Shown: one piece after another, positions 48,166-60,200 of the stretch | How positions within the stretch are numbered: position 1 is the first letter of the stretch | Layout: every line of letters starts with the position of its first letter | Assembly: GCA_023375675.1 (NCBI GenBank) | Contig: JALQBC010000034.1 | Span: forward strand, 248,001 to 312,000 | DNA: 64,000 bases | From: Cytospora piceicola | Lineage: Eukaryota > Ascomycota > Sordariomycetes > Diaporthales > Cytosporaceae | Direction: 5' to 3' | Program-made: the position numbers and the translations under genes | The notes under the pieces: model-generated | Databases searched by the model: none | The model's input: the letters and a program-made list of their open reading frames with translations, nothing else | What the model was told of the DNA's origin: nothing

Positions 48166-49691
48166 ATTGAGTCCAGTGCCTAGCAGGAGGTGTTCTGCAG
48201 AAGATTACTCTGCAGGGAGATAGATCACCGTACAGGCAGACTATCCCACAAACGCGTGAGAGGCGACAACTTGGAGATAGACGCGCCAAGATGTATGGTG
48301 GCAGCAGAAGAGGTGGAATTGGCGCTTGACAGATCCGATAAGGATGGGCTGTGGAGCTTGCTGGTGCACGACGGGTTGAACACCTGGGCATGTGATTGTT
48401 CTCCGCCGCTCTCCTTGGTCCCTGGCGATGTTGGCAGGCCTTGAGGCGATGTTAGGAAAGGCGGAGGTGATGGGTATGAACAGGAAGGAGTGTGAGGGTT
48501 AGGAAAGGGTTTTTGGAGTCTTGGCCGTTGATAGCGGGGCAAAGGTTCAATCCAGTTAGACATTCCCTTTTGAGAGTGAAGTTGCCTCTTTTCCGTCTGT
48601 GGTTTCCGTCCACTCCTGGCAGCTACCCTTGAGCAGCTTCAGATACAGCAGCAGTTGACTGACTGCCTAGTGCTCCAGCTGTTGAGGACCATCCAGCGCC
48701 AACCACTGAAACCCTGGAACAAAAACACAGGTGGGTTTCTTTGATGCAGATATCCGTCTCAAACCAGACGTCTCAAAGGGCATCATAAATCACCAGTTAT
48801 CACGCACAAGGGTGTACAGAAGCTCTGTGCGGTCTCTAACAGGGAACCTGCACAAAAAGGTATGTTTCTGTTAGTAGCAATTAAGCAGTCACAAACAGCT
48901 CCACGTGCCCCAGTATTAATCTTTGCCGACCACACTAACCCCGGCCTGCCTCTCCATCCCCCACCCTCAACTGCCTCACCCCCTCTCACTGAGTCACATG
49001 TCTGCCCGTCAACTCCACCCAGTTGTCTACTATATACCTGCCTGCCTGGGTAGTTGACAAAGGTAGTGAGACAACATTGACTCAGACGGCAGTCGTATTC
49101 AGGTAATGCACATAATAAATCTACTCAATAGATATCGTTACCCTTTGGTGGCTACTTATGCTCTTGGATATTCAGTCTGCTAATCTAAGGCTGGCCAACA
49201 TACTGTGGTAGTTTGACACTTCATGCCCTACCCTTAACTTCACTAGAAAGGTTGGGGGCAACAGTTGAACAGCGCAATGGCTTAGTAGAACATCACTTAT
49301 ATCTCGGACTAGGTCAGGTTGCATATATGATTGCGGATCTAATTCCTTGTTCTAATCAACCTTGTCTGAATATCTACATACTGGGTTACACATCTCACAG
49401 TCATGATCACTTCCAAAATCCGGACTTCACCTGTAATCAGCCTGGGGGCAAAATTATCAACGTTTACAGGGCTATCTACCCATTTCAATCAATTGATTCA
49501 ATGTTGCTTCAATTCAGATCCACGGTTGGAGCCTTTCTATGAAGACTCGGTACTTTTAACCACTTACACTCGACCAAGTGCAAGAATATGACACTGGACT
49601 CCAGGTTCTGATCCAGATGTCTCCTACCTCCAATCTAAACACATGTGCAAGAGACGAGTTGCCCCATAGCCACGATGCCCTCTTCGAGAAC
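48166..49691. other. Intergenic
   Basis: Contains the presumed promoter of the CCCH-finger gene and a Pro/Ser-rich - strand frame (48563-48225) opening with ATG, of unknown status. Otherwise AT-rich without genes. Confidence 0.45.
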
Positions 49692-50546
49692 CTAATAAAG
49701 GTACTCAGACCAGGTACACTCCTCCATGCCGCTCTTGCAGTAGGTGCCGTTGAGGACAATGACACCCGGACCAACATACTTCTCGGTACCGTTCTTCTTC
49801 ACAAGGTATTTCTTGGGAACCCAATAGAGAGCCTGAGCCCAGCAGGCATCGTGGGGGAACTCGGGACAGGCGTTGGCACTTCCGGGGTTGGTGGACCGCA
49901 GGACGATGACGGTGCCGTTGTTCAAGTTCTGCCAGGCGAAGGAGAACCGAGCTGGCATGGGGTAGCTGTTGAAGGGGCGCCTGTCCATGGTTTTTGGAGT
50001 CAGCACCTATCCGTAATCATGGGTATTCTTTGAGCTGCTGTATACGTACCAGTCTTCGGGTTGCCAGCACTTGGCGACCTTGATTTCGACTAGGTTCCCA
50101 TCAGCAGCGGGGGCGGAAGCATTGCACTTCATGGCGTTCAGATGGGGCTCAATAGCGAACTCGAATGAGTAGCTGGGTGGGTGAGGTCAGAGAATGGTAA
50201 GTCCCATCATGGAAATTGGGCAAGGATGTTGACAAATGGCACATGTGAAAATGTGCACTTACTGGGCGAGCATAGTCTTGTCATCAACAGCAGCCTTGAG
50301 ATCATACAGTCCGATGTAGGGGGTCTCGATGGACAAGTTGGCGGAAGCAGTCTGGATGGTGGCCTTAGAGGTCGTGGTAGTCGTAGAGGTCAAATTAACA
50401 AAACCGACAGAGGCTGTGGTAGTCGCATTCGTGGTCTTGTCCCAGAGCGAGTGCCAGCCGGAGCTGGCCTTGATGCCAGGAGCCATGCCGCCTACAAGGG
50501 TGACAAAGATGGCAAAAACCACAGCAAGACCGGTAGTGTGCTTCAT
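49692..50546 (-). CDS. Secreted, cysteine-containing hypothetical protein
   Basis: Three exons: 50546-50263, 50172-50050, 49980-49692; introns of 90 and 69 bases with good signals; 231 residues. The ATG at 50546 opens a hydrophobic signal segment (LAVVFAIFVTLVGGMA, residues ~7-22). The mature protein is Thr-rich at first (possible O-glycosylation), then has a compact region with six Cys, several N-x-S/T sites (e.g. NATT, NLT, NGT) and the block WRPFNSYPMPARFSFAWQNLNNGTVIVLR. Size, secretion signal and Cys content would fit a small secreted or effector-like protein; no family is recognised and effector function is not claimed. Confidence 0.8.
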
Positions 50547-52398
50547 AATAATGGATAAGTAAATGCAAGATTCAAAGATGATCTTATTGAAACAAACAGT
50601 GTAATGAATAGTTCAGAACTTAATGAAGATTGGGAGGATTGGAGGTTTGGTTTGAGTGGTAGGCACGCTATGAAGACGTCGAGGGTGGGATGGGAAGTTT
50701 TGTGTGGTAAACAAACACTCAAGTTGAGCGATGTTACCTGCATATGTGGGACATCTTACTTCTTCAAAATAAGGCTTTAGCACTCAATCAGGCCTTAGGG
50801 GTAACTAGGTAGACTTAAAGCCTTTGGTTTCATACCTAAATTGCACCTAGCTGGCAATCCGCTACCCTAAGGCTATAATATACCTAGGTACCTCTTGTTG
50901 TGTAGAACCTGTGGGCAGCCTTGAAATGAGGCAGCTCCTAATTGGGTCATCTTGTTTGTGCAGGTCATCTTTATGTGAAGGAAAAGGAAGCTCGTCATCA
51001 CTTATATACTTCTAGGCTCAGACCTGGACTGCAAATGCCTTCAAGCTGTTGGCCGCCTCACCAAATTTCAGCATCGTCACAGATCCCCCATTCCACACAT
51101 ACCTGATCGCTATTCAAATTGCAAGGCCAGTCAGCGTTGGTCTGATGGCTGAGGCTCTAATGGCACTTTATCTCACCGTTTAGGTTTCGAGCAACAGCCA
51201 ACCCATTTGTCCCCACGGCTGTCTCCCAGTGCCCCTGGGCAGATATTTAGCTGTCAACAACTTTGAATCTCAACAGTATTTTGTTACACAATTCTCTACT
51301 CTACTTCCATCCATAAAGGCCTTCCCGCCCGAATTTCGAAAAAAAAACTATCTCATTCCATTCCATTCCTTCAGCACCGGACCTCCGCCACCCAAACTAC
51401 GCAACCGACGATGCCTGCCACTCGGATTCTCACGACCGCTCTCGACCTAATACGTTTCCTAAATAGACTGTTCGGTCTCAGAAGAGTCATGGCCGATGTA
51501 CCTTCGGCCGTAATCGCCTGCTTCTATGTTCTCTACCGACTGTTGAGGGAGTTCTGGCTACTGCGTTCAGAGGAGCAGGAGCAATTGCGACAAGACTGAG
51601 TCGCCTCGACCATCATCACGACCAACCTGATTCCAAACGCCGCACCTTGCAAAGCTCACATCATCCATTGGTCAAGGGCTGGGAAGCAAAAGATCTCGGT
51701 ACTCGAGATACCGTGTCGCGCTATGAGCTCCTCGAAATACCACTGGCAAAGCACAAGCGTCCTCCTTCCTTTTCCGTTGATAACGGACAAGCGCTTAACA
51801 AGTGGATTTTGCGAAGAGCTTGACAGTTATAAGGCCTACAAAGCAGTGCCAGCTTGGCATTAACAACAGGAAGGAGTCACTTGTTGCTCAATGTAAAGAG
51901 GCACCCAAATCCGGTCCCTGCAGCCTTAAAAGGTTCGTCAGGGCGTCTCGCTCTCATTTCTACACGCTCCCTTCCTCGCTTCGGCCTGTGATTACACACA
52001 GGACTTGCATGTCTGAGTATGGCTCTCACGCCTGCCAATGAATGACAACTCCGCTATGAGGCCGCATTTTGACACACTACCTCTTCGTCTGTTCCTTCCT
52101 CCCTGCAACCGACATATATCGATCACTAAGCACCTTACTAACGTCATACACAGCAAGTCGTCCCAATTATGACTGGAGCCGTCCGGAGTGAAAAACGGCT
52201 TTGCGCTTCCTTTCGGCCTCGTCTTCAAAACCAATCACCGACTCACGAATGCATGTGAGGATGGAACAATGCATGTGAGCCCGACGCATTCATTGCTGAT
52301 CGGGGGCCATGACAAACATGGGGACATCACATTAGGATCTGACGTAGACCTAGCTTATAGCATATGGAAAGGCCGTGGATGAGATTGGACGTATCCGC
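50547..52398. other. 1.85-kb intergenic region
   Basis: No firm gene. One small ATG frame (51411-51599) is listed separately. TAGGTACCT-type palindromes occur near 50880-50895. Confidence 0.45.
51411..51599 (+). CDS. Possible small protein (62 residues)
   Basis: ATG at 51411 after a pyrimidine-rich leader-like stretch (AACCGACGATGCC); 62 codons to TGA. The predicted product is amphipathic or weakly hydrophobic (VPSAVIACFYVLYRLLREFWLL) and ends in a charged EEQEQLRQD tail. There is no homologue I recognise and no supporting splice signal; it could be a chance frame. Confidence 0.25.
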   Translation: MPATRILTTALDLIRFLNRLFGLRRVMADVPSAVIACFYVLYRLLREFWLLRSEEQEQLRQD

Positions 52399-53270
52399 CT
52401 ACTCGGTGACATCCAACTCCTCGTAATACCTGTAAATGCCTTGGCTGTACTCCTGTCTCCTGTCACTGGCCAGATACTCCTTGATCTTTGGTCGCTCCTT
52501 CACAGCTTCGTGCAGGGCGAAGACGCCGTTGTAGTTACCCGAATCCTGCAGCTTCTTCACTGCCTTGGGGAACATGAACTTGACACCATCAACGCACTGT
52601 CTCCGTGTCAGTTCGCGAACTTCAACATCACAGCCTCCACAGACCCTGCAGCTGTACTCACCTGGAACAGGACCAGATCCGCATAGGTCAACTTCCCACC
52701 ATACAGCCAAGGACCATCTCCGCTGGCCTTGCTCTTCAAGACCCTCTCAAAGTAACCCAGGAACTTGGGCAGCCGGTTGGCGACGTAGTCTTTGCTCTTC
52801 CTCAGACTCTCCTCCTTCTGATCCTCATAGTACAGGCCGGTGGCAATAGGGTGGTGGCAGTCATGAGGCTCATTGCTCAGTCCGTCCAGCGCGGTCAGCA
52901 CCAGCTCGTTGACGACGTATATGCCATCCTCATCGGCATCGCCCGGTTTCGGCGCGAGGCCCAGCTTGGGGCCCAGGTACAGGAGGATGTTTGGAGTCTG
53001 GTTGATGACCAGGTCGCCGTGCCTGAGGATTGGCGGCGCGAGGACGGGAGGGTTGAGGTTGTCGTCGCCAGTGTGCTTGGCGTCGATGAGGGACAGGACC
53101 TCGTTGACGCCGTCCTTGATGTGTGCTGTGTCGGTGTAGTTGGCGCCGGCCTCTTCGAGGGCGAGGCGGATGTGCTCGCCTCGTCCGGGGAGACCGGGCC
53201 AGTAGATGAGGTTGTAGGGGTGGTCCTTGTCGGACTTCTGGCGCTTGGCGGCGGGGGTTGCTGATGACAT
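52399..53270 (-). CDS. Glutathione S-transferase
   Basis: Exons 53270-52662 and 52596-52399 joined across a 65-base intron (CAG|GTGAGT, CTGAC branch, ACAG); 268 residues. The N-terminal thioredoxin-like domain is clear: YNLIYWPGLPGRGEHIRLALEEAGANY, with the substrate-binding PPIL...INQTPNILLYLGPKLGLAP. The C-terminal helical domain contains GPWLYGGKLTYADLVLFQ. It should conjugate glutathione to electrophiles in detoxification or stress defence. The ATG at 53270 has the better context (TCACCATGT). The frame continues upstream to ATG codons at 53408 and 53405, and that extension (MYGAARLGCRAIFTFSTP, then Arg-rich, no acidic residues) looks like a mitochondrial presequence, so a second, organellar form is possible. 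Confidence 0.92.
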
Positions 53271-53712
53271 GGTGAGTGCTCTGGGCTGTAATGGCTGTTG
53301 GTTGTGGACTGGGCGTCGTAGAGGTAAGGTGAGTCTGAGTGAGAGAGAAGATGGTGTAGAGAAAGTGAAGATGGCACGACATCCGAGGCGAGCAGCACCA
53401 TACATCATGCGGGGGTTCGGTGTTCGTTGTTACGTCAGAGGGAAGTACGGGAATACTGTACGGATTACGGTTTACTTAGGTATGAATTACAAATCTGCAT
53501 ACGAGGCCAATTTGCTCTGGAGCATGGCGGCTGAATTGTTCGTTCCTCCTCGGAATGCAATCCTCAAGCCGCGTTCAACACGAAGACTCACCCTCAACCG
53601 CCTCAGCCTGTCATACTGGTGGTCAGTCTGGCTGGGAGCTTGGAAGCTTGGGCAAGGGAGGGTGCCCACAAGTCCAGTGGGTCACTTTGCAGGGTTAGGG
53701 TGTGCCACTCTC

Positions 53713-54430
53713 AGGTACCTACGTATTTATTTACTAGGTACCTAGGTACCTATGTACCGAATGGTGGGGAAGTGAATTATCTGGTCCGTGCATGTGCGCT
53801 AAATGCGGGTCAGTGCTTCGGCACACGTGGGGAAATTATCCTCATTGGTTATGACATATCCTCCAGACCTCTTCCTCTCGGGAGTCAACGGCGCCATCAC
53901 GGATGAGGTGAGATATTGAGCTTGGCCTCCTCCTAGATACTTGACGGGACGGCGTATTGCATATATGTGTCACCACATCTTTGGGACGGAACTGGCGTAT
54001 GCACATCACACGCCACATGCACAAGTACGGTGCAATTGAGTGTGACAGCCCCCAAATCAAATGGACCGGTCAACCCTCCTCCGCAACCTTTCTGTTCATC
54101 ATTGACGAGCAGCAAACGGATTGATGCTGAGCTGAGCTAGCAGCGAGTGCTTCGAACCTCCAAGCTGCGTGTGTGCTCTCTGGACGCAGGTACCTACAAC
54201 AGGGTACCTACCTAGGTACCTAGTGGGGCCGTATGTATGCCAATCAATGGATCCGATGTGGCAGGCGCATTGAGGCTGCCCAAAAACGGTTAACGGGCAA
54301 CGGCTGAAGCTAACCAGGTACCTAAGTACCCAGGTAGGTACGCTGGGGTTGACACCCTCTGAACCAACGGCGGCCGACGCCTCCTTCTTGCAACGGCGAT
54401 TCCTGTTTCAAGGCTGGCACTTAGGTACCT
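53713..54430. repeat. Cluster of TAGGTACCTA palindromes
   Basis: GGTACC occurs eight times, mostly as TAGGTACCTA or CAGGTACCTA, interleaved with GTAGGTAC and CCTAGG. Similar elements occur at 15430-15440, 17897-17905, 50885-50895 and 63945-63970. Confidence 0.8.
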
Positions 54431-54648
54431 ATACACTTTTGGTACGTTATTGAGTACCTAGCCTGTGTACTCTCGCATTGATCGATGGCTCATCAACCTT
54501 TCAACCTTGGATCGGAACCTTGCAACCTTGGAAGACGCCAAGGTTGCCCAGTTTGGCAGGTCGGTCACGCAGATGGAAGGCAGGCAGGCACGCTCCGTTG
54601 TTCACCCCGAGGCTGCCTGTACTCTGTGCTGGGCAATGAGCATCGCAT

Positions 54649-54670
54649 CACACACACACACACACACACA
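54649..54670 (+). repeat. (CA)11 microsatellite
   Basis: Uninterrupted CA dinucleotide run upstream of the App1-like gene. Confidence 0.95.
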
Positions 54671-54988
54671 CCTTTGCGCAACGTCGGCGTTCTTGCCTCC
54701 CTGTAATGCCTGGTCGTTTTCTTGTCAGGTGTGCCTGCGGCTTTGCCTGCCTAGCCCTTGATCCTTTGATCGTGCCTCCCGAGGTCACTTCCAGCCTCAA
54801 ATATGTACCTTCACCTTTTACCGTTGGTAACCCTACCGCACCTGACCATCTGCTTTCCTTCCTCTTTTCCTCCTGACTCTTCCCACTGCCCTGATCACGA
54901 GGACTATATCCGTCCTAAACACTGTCATCTACTGCAAAGTTAAAGCCCACTGTCTCGCACTTGCGGGGCCCTGCCCTGCTGGCCCGTC

Positions 54989-56328
54989 ATGAACTTCTTA
55001 CGATATGGCGTCTCCTCTAGCAATGCCACCAAAATGCAGCAGAAAACACGCCGTCAGAGCAGGTTTCAGGACGTAGAGTCTAGCCTCGGAGCGAACACCA
55101 CATCCAACCAAAGGAGTTTTCGGTCCTTCCAGCAGCCGAAGAGGCTCGTTTCCGATCCCATAGCAAACATACTGTCCTACCTCGGCCCCCGAAACCCTTG
55201 GCCACAGCCACTCACCAAGGACGACGAGCTATGGCTACTAGACAACACTGCCTTCGTCACCATCAACAAGGCCAACGATGGCAGTGATGTGCGAGTATGG
55301 AACGCCGAATTTATCTCTGCCGTCTTTTCCCAGCACTCATCATGCGTCGTCAGCGATGCTGTACTCCAGATTGCCGAACTCATCGGCCTAGCCGATAACG
55401 ACGACGCCAAGAAGACCATCGAGGAGAGATTGAGGCCCTTCCTGATGGATATTCAACCTGGAAAGCAAGTCCTGGCCTTACACGGCGGCGAGACCCTGCT
55501 CAAGTTAAGCCCGGGTGGCAGGAACGGGATAAGTTGCGATGTCATGGCCATCCCGGCCGCCCCAGACGGAATGGTCACTCCCACGACTGCGGTGGTGCCT
55601 GAGGGAACAACTGGGTTGTTGCAGAGTAGGACTTTCTTTGCGGACCAACAGGGCTGGGCCGTCATTTCTGGTACGCATGGGCTTGCGACCTCTTCTGTAA
55701 CTTGCCACGTCCGCTAACCCTGTTGGCAGATATCGATGACACCATCAAGATCACCCAAACGAGCGACCCCATTGGTATCCTCCGTAGCACTTTCGTCGCC
55801 GAGCCCGAGCCTGTGGCCGGTATGCCCGAGCTTTACAGGTTCATCCAATCCAAAATAACCTCCGCCTCGCCCTTTTTCTACCTCTCTGCGTCCCCCTATA
55901 ACCTTTATCCCTTCCTGCGCGACTTTCGCGACGTCCATTACCCTTATGGTCAGCTCATTCTCCGGGACGCTTCCTGGATGAGTATTCCCGGACTGCTCTC
56001 TAACCTGACGGTCGGCACTCAGGAGTACAAGGTCGAAGGAATAACCAAAGTTCACGCCTGGTTGCCAGACAAGAAAATGATATGTATCGGGGATTCTACT
56101 CAGGGTGACCCCGAAGCTTATGGCGATATGTATCGGGCACATCCAGGATGGATCAAGGCTATATTTATCCGGAAGGTGACAGACATCGCCTCCCTGGGCA
56201 TTGAGGAGAAGAATAAGCCCGAGCGATTCGAATCCGCTTTCGAGGGCGTGCCGACCAGTGTATGGAAGGTCTTTGAGGAACCGGCTGAATTGTATGATGT
56301 CGTCAGGCGGGTCGTTGCTTCTGGCTAG
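54989..56328 (+). CDS. App1-type phosphatidate phosphatase (DUF2183)
   Basis: Exons 54989-55670 and 55730-56328 across a 59-base intron (G|GTACGC, CTAAC, GGCAG); 426 residues. The junction restores WAVISDIDDTIKITQ, the DxDxT-type nucleophile motif of the HAD-like phosphatase fold. Downstream SASPYNLYPFLRDF, YPYGQLILRD and KKMICIGDSTQGDPEAYGDMYRAHP complete the catalytic domain. Residues ~70-200 form the N-terminal half. Yeast App1 is a cytosolic, actin-patch-associated Mg-dependent phosphatidate phosphatase (phosphatidate to diacylglycerol) linked to endocytosis; this protein is shorter than yeast App1 and lacks its long C-terminal tail. Function is assigned by motif conservation. Confidence 0.92.
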
Positions 56329-56839
56329 GCATCGATCCAACATCCCATCCCGGCTTTCAGAAGGAATGGCGGCAGCGCAGCCGCGATCGAGGAACTGGCA
56401 GGTCGACAAGTATGTGGACTGGTCGCTGGTCCAGACCGAGCTCTATTTGAACCATGAGCTCGCATCACTGTTTATATGGCGTTTTCATTGCTCGCTGCTT
56501 GTTGTGCGTACGGTGCCGGCGGTACCAAATTTGAGATGGCTCTTTCACCATTATTTGATGGGAACACTTGGTCTTTTTTGCGGGGGGGAGGGGGCGGGGC
56601 GTCAGGAACCTCAAAGGAGTCCATCTGCTTTGCATGGCGATTCTCTCGACACAATTTCGACACGGCACCTTGGGTACATACAAAACTCAATGCAATTCGT
56701 ATCTCAAACTATCTGCCACACATCTCATCACTTGACGCCATCCTGTTTCCAAAGTACCTCCTCCCGCAAAGTCTTCCCTCGATACCTCCCTGGCCTCATT
56801 GTTTCCATATGTTACTTGACTGGCAAATGCACCGCTGAC
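56329..56839. other. Intergenic between convergent genes
   Basis: About 510 bases between stop codons of the App1-like and protease genes; contains a G-rich run at 56580-56600. No gene. Confidence 0.6.
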
Positions 56840-58117
56840 TTATTTCGAAGCGAAGCCCAACCTCGGGGTGGAAGAACCATCAAAGACAACAAATGCGGCC
56901 TTGAGGGCGACATCACCAAAGATGTTGATACCGAGTCCGCTGCTGCTCTGGATCCCACCGAAGCAAGTGGAGCTTCCAGTCGAGATGGGTCCGAAATCCA
57001 TGTAATCTCCAGGGATGACGATCCTTGCAGATCCAACACCGAAGGTGAAGTTGGGAAGGGTAGCACTGCAGGGGTAAACGTAACCACCGGCAGAGTTAGA
57101 GTTCTTGGCACCGGTGACCTTTGCCCAGTACGCCTTGACGACGGAGGCGGGCAGGTACAGCAAAGTCGTGCCGGTGTCGGCGATGCCGTCGATCGAGGTC
57201 GAGGTGAAGCTGCCCGACCCCACGGCGTAGCCGGTGGACTTGAACTCCCAGAACCCCTGGCCGGTGGACACGGAGGTGTAGGCAATCTCGCCCTTGTAGG
57301 CCGACTCGTCGATGAAGCCGAAGTTGTACGTGCCCGGCGCGTGGTAGCCCAGGTCGGCGGTGAAGACGGGCGAGTCGAGCTGGGCCTTGGCGTTGTCGAA
57401 GAAGGTCTTCTGCGAGGTGGGCGAGACGGTGTTGATGGAGCTGAAGGCGAGGCCGAGCAGGCCGTCGGTCGTCGTCTCCTCGGTGAAGGACGACGAGACC
57501 TCCTCGGCGAGCTCGATGGCCTGGCCCGAGACGGTGAGCCCGCCGATGGTCACCTTGTCGGTGTAGACGTTCCCACTCGAGCTGGAGCCGTCGCCGTAAG
57601 TGATGTCCCAGCCGGCGCCGCTGAGCACCTTGGAGGTGCTGCTCTTGGAGGGCGTGTAGATGGCCTGGCCGTCGACCTCGGAGGAGGGCGTCTCGCTCGA
57701 GAAGACCCACAGGTCGGCGCTGCCCGTGTCGATGTCCAGGTTGAGGGTCTGGCCGGGCGTGCCGATCTGCACGGGGGTGACGTAGGCGTCGTCGAGGTCG
57801 TCGATGGGCGTGGTCGTCTCGGACCCGTTGTCCCTCTTGGCCAGGGAGTCGTCGGACGAGGTGAAGCTGCGGACGGCGGCCTCGAGCCAGTCGGGCACGG
57901 GCTTGCCGAACTTGAGGTAGGTCTTCTTGACGGACAGGGGCCCGATGAAGCGGTAGTTGGGGTTGCTGACCTGCTTCAGGGAGACCTTGCCCGGGTGCAG
58001 GCCGGCGGCGGCGCTGCTGCTGCCGGCGGCGGTGCCGACGTGGGGGCTGAAGGGGGAGCCCAGCGTGGAGCCGGCGAGGGCGGCCACGAGGGCGGCGGTC
58101 TGGATGAGGGGTGCCAT
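56840..58117 (-). CDS. Secreted pepsin-like aspartic protease (endothiapepsin/aspergillopepsin type)
   Basis: Single exon, 425 residues from the ATG at 58117; the frame extends upstream only with TTG. Signal peptide ~1-20 (APLIQTAALVAALAGSTLG), propeptide to about residue 100, then the mature enzyme beginning after the KRDNGSE region (KR processing site). Both catalytic motifs are intact: DIDTGSADLWVF and ADTGTTLLYLP, with the flap tyrosine in ITYGDGSS and the hydrophobic IFGDVALKAAFVVFD near the C-terminus. One Cys pair (PCSA, STCFGG) gives the usual C-terminal disulfide. It is an acid-active secreted endopeptidase for protein nutrition. The gene has no introns, whereas many fungal pepsin genes have several. 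Confidence 0.95.
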   Translation of the reverse strand: MAPLIQTAALVAALAGSTLGSPFSPHVGTAAGSSSAAAGLHPGKVSLKQVSNPNYRFIGPLSVKKTYLKFGKPVPDWLEAAVRSFTSSDDSLAKRDNGSETTTPIDDLDDAYVTPVQIGTPGQTLNLDIDTGSADLWVFSSETPSSEVDGQAIYTPSKSSTSKVLSGAGWDITYGDGSSSSGNVYTDKVTIGGLTVSGQAIELAEEVSSSFTEETTTDGLLGLAFSSINTVSPTSQKTFFDNAKAQLDSPVFTADLGYHAPGTYNFGFIDESAYKGEIAYTSVSTGQGFWEFKSTGYAVGSGSFTSTSIDGIADTGTTLLYLPASVVKAYWAKVTGAKNSNSAGGYVYPCSATLPNFTFGVGSARIVIPGDYMDFGPISTGSSTCFGGIQSSSGLGINIFGDVALKAAFVVFDGSSTPRLGFASK

Positions 58118-60200
58118 TGTCGTTGACTTGGGGCGGGAAGGGATTGCCAGGAGGGGGAGGGGACCAACGGGAGCCGATGGGGTTGTCAAGAAACAGATGG
58201 TGAGGGGCCAGGAAGTGTGAGAGGGCGTGGAGTCAGAGGGGAGGTGATAGAGCGAGGAGGAAGTGGTCGTCGACCGCGTCTTTATATCCTTCTTCTTGCC
58301 CTCCGACTCCTACCTATTCGGTACATCACATGGGGGGCCCGGCCGCCCGGGCCCTTATCTCTCCTATTTTGTTTTCCAACACCAGGTCAGCTATGTGATA
58401 TGCCGTGCTGGGGCTTTCCTAGTTTGACCCAACCGAGATCTCGAACGTGACGGGCAAATGGGCGAGAGAGGGGGGGAGGGGGAGCGGGCTAGCCTCGCCG
58501 TTAAGCCAACAACGGAAGCTGGCTAACATATCGCATCTCATTTCCTACCTACACTACCTCATGGTGGTGCTACCAGGCACGACATGGCTCAGGTGGGCCA
58601 GGGTTGCAGCAGAGCCGGCCCCAGGCACAGCAGGCAGGAAGGCACCAGGAAGGCACCAGGAAGGGCCGCCGTCGGCGGTCGATCGAGGTAACGCGAAACT
58701 GATCCCGAATAAGGATCAGCGGACGGCGAGGATAAGCGCGTTGTCCAATGTCGCTTCTAGAACAATGGGTGTTTGGTGGTCAGGTGACGAAGATAAGCGG
58801 GGTCTATAATTCGAATAGGCGACATAGTCCTCCTGGTGGTGGTGAGCAGCCTGTCACTTTGAGGATGATGATGGAACAATACCTACTTGGTCTAGGTGCT
58901 CCCAGAAATGGCCTAGGAACCAAATACGAGGATTCCGATAAGAACCAGAGGCATAAATTAAGCATAAACTCTTTAGATTAAGGTCCGATGCAGGTGGGAA
59001 GCATCCTGGGGGCCAGCCTGCATGGTTGTGCCTCAACGTCCTCAGCCGGATATGGACATACAGGGGTTCTATTGGCACAAAGTCGAAAAGAAATAAGGGG
59101 GATCGTCTGCCCCCCTCCCCCAAGTTTTTCTATAGCCGCCGTAGTGTACGGAGCATTCCATATTTGGCTCGTCTATTCGACGCGTGCTGGTGTTCGACAT
59201 GCAGAGTGACGTTGAAGAAGAAAAGGCGACATCGCACAACATGTGATTAATCCCAGAACATGCGGTCAAGGGTGATGGGGAAGGAGTCCTTGGAAAGAAG
59301 GGTTGATATCAAACGTTAATAGTTCTCTACCCAATCATCAACGCTCCCAATCGAGTCCTAATAGCAGGACCGTTGCATGGAAGTGGGCTTATAAGTCACA
59401 ACCTCGGCCGAGACCAGAAGGTTTGAAACGACATGCTTAAATAGGAAGCTTGGTTAACTATCTACCGGCATCCAATGTGACTAGTCACGTTTGAAAAACA
59501 TGTCCGGGTCACATTTTCGAGGCAGTGTCACCCAACATTGGCCAATCGGCTGCTCTCCACCCCATGCAACATTGTTTCTCGTCGCAGATAAGTGACTGTT
59601 TATTTGGTCCTGGATACAGCCAAGCTTCCCAAAGATGCAAGATACGAGAAATACTCTGAGAGATATACCGGTAATCCCTCTCCCTGCGAAGACGACGAGT
59701 CACGACAGATTCGAACAATATGAGTACATTCTTGGGATCATTCAAAGAGGAAGGAGATCAGTCACGTCCAACGGTTCAGCCGTTGGATTATGGGGTCGCA
59801 CATATAGTTGTGGGTTGTGGCCTGTGGGTCGTTGGGTCGTGGAGTGTTGTTGGCTGTGGAGTGTGGACCTCAACCCACCCACAAGTCGCGATAGTCGATC
59901 CAAATCTGCTCGAGGTTCAGGGTCTTTCTCTATGGCTGTTTTGTTTGTCAGGATTTATCTTGACAGTGATGGTGTCTGGACCTTTCTTCTTCTTCTCCCA
60001 TACTACGTTGGACGTTCAGGTTCTGAGTCTGTGAAGCTCTCCAGATACCACAAGTTGAATCCGTCCAAAGCGGCAAGTCCTCTTATGTGAATTTTTTTAC
60101 TCATAAAATCATCTAATCTGTGGTTCTGTTTCGCGTGGCTATATACAGCAAACATTAATCATCACCCCCACGTCTTTGAATTCTCTCAATCTCATCCTCA
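58118..60200. other. 2.1-kb intergenic region
   Basis: Upstream region of the protease on the left, 3' side of GH3 on the right. A short AGGAAGGCACC repeat lies near 58636-58660. No supported gene. Confidence 0.5.

Larger units (their letters stand above)
53271..54988. other. Divergent intergenic region (GST / App1-like)
   Basis: About 1.7 kb without a gene, apart from a possible extension of the GST start to 53408. Rich in GGTACC palindromes and a CA microsatellite (separate entries). Both adjacent genes are transcribed away from it. Confidence 0.5.

Noticed and set aside
56201..58126. 641-codon open frame on the + strand
   Set aside because: Antisense to the intact secreted protease; the Gly/Val/Asp-rich translation is the mirror of GC-rich codon usage and has no motif.
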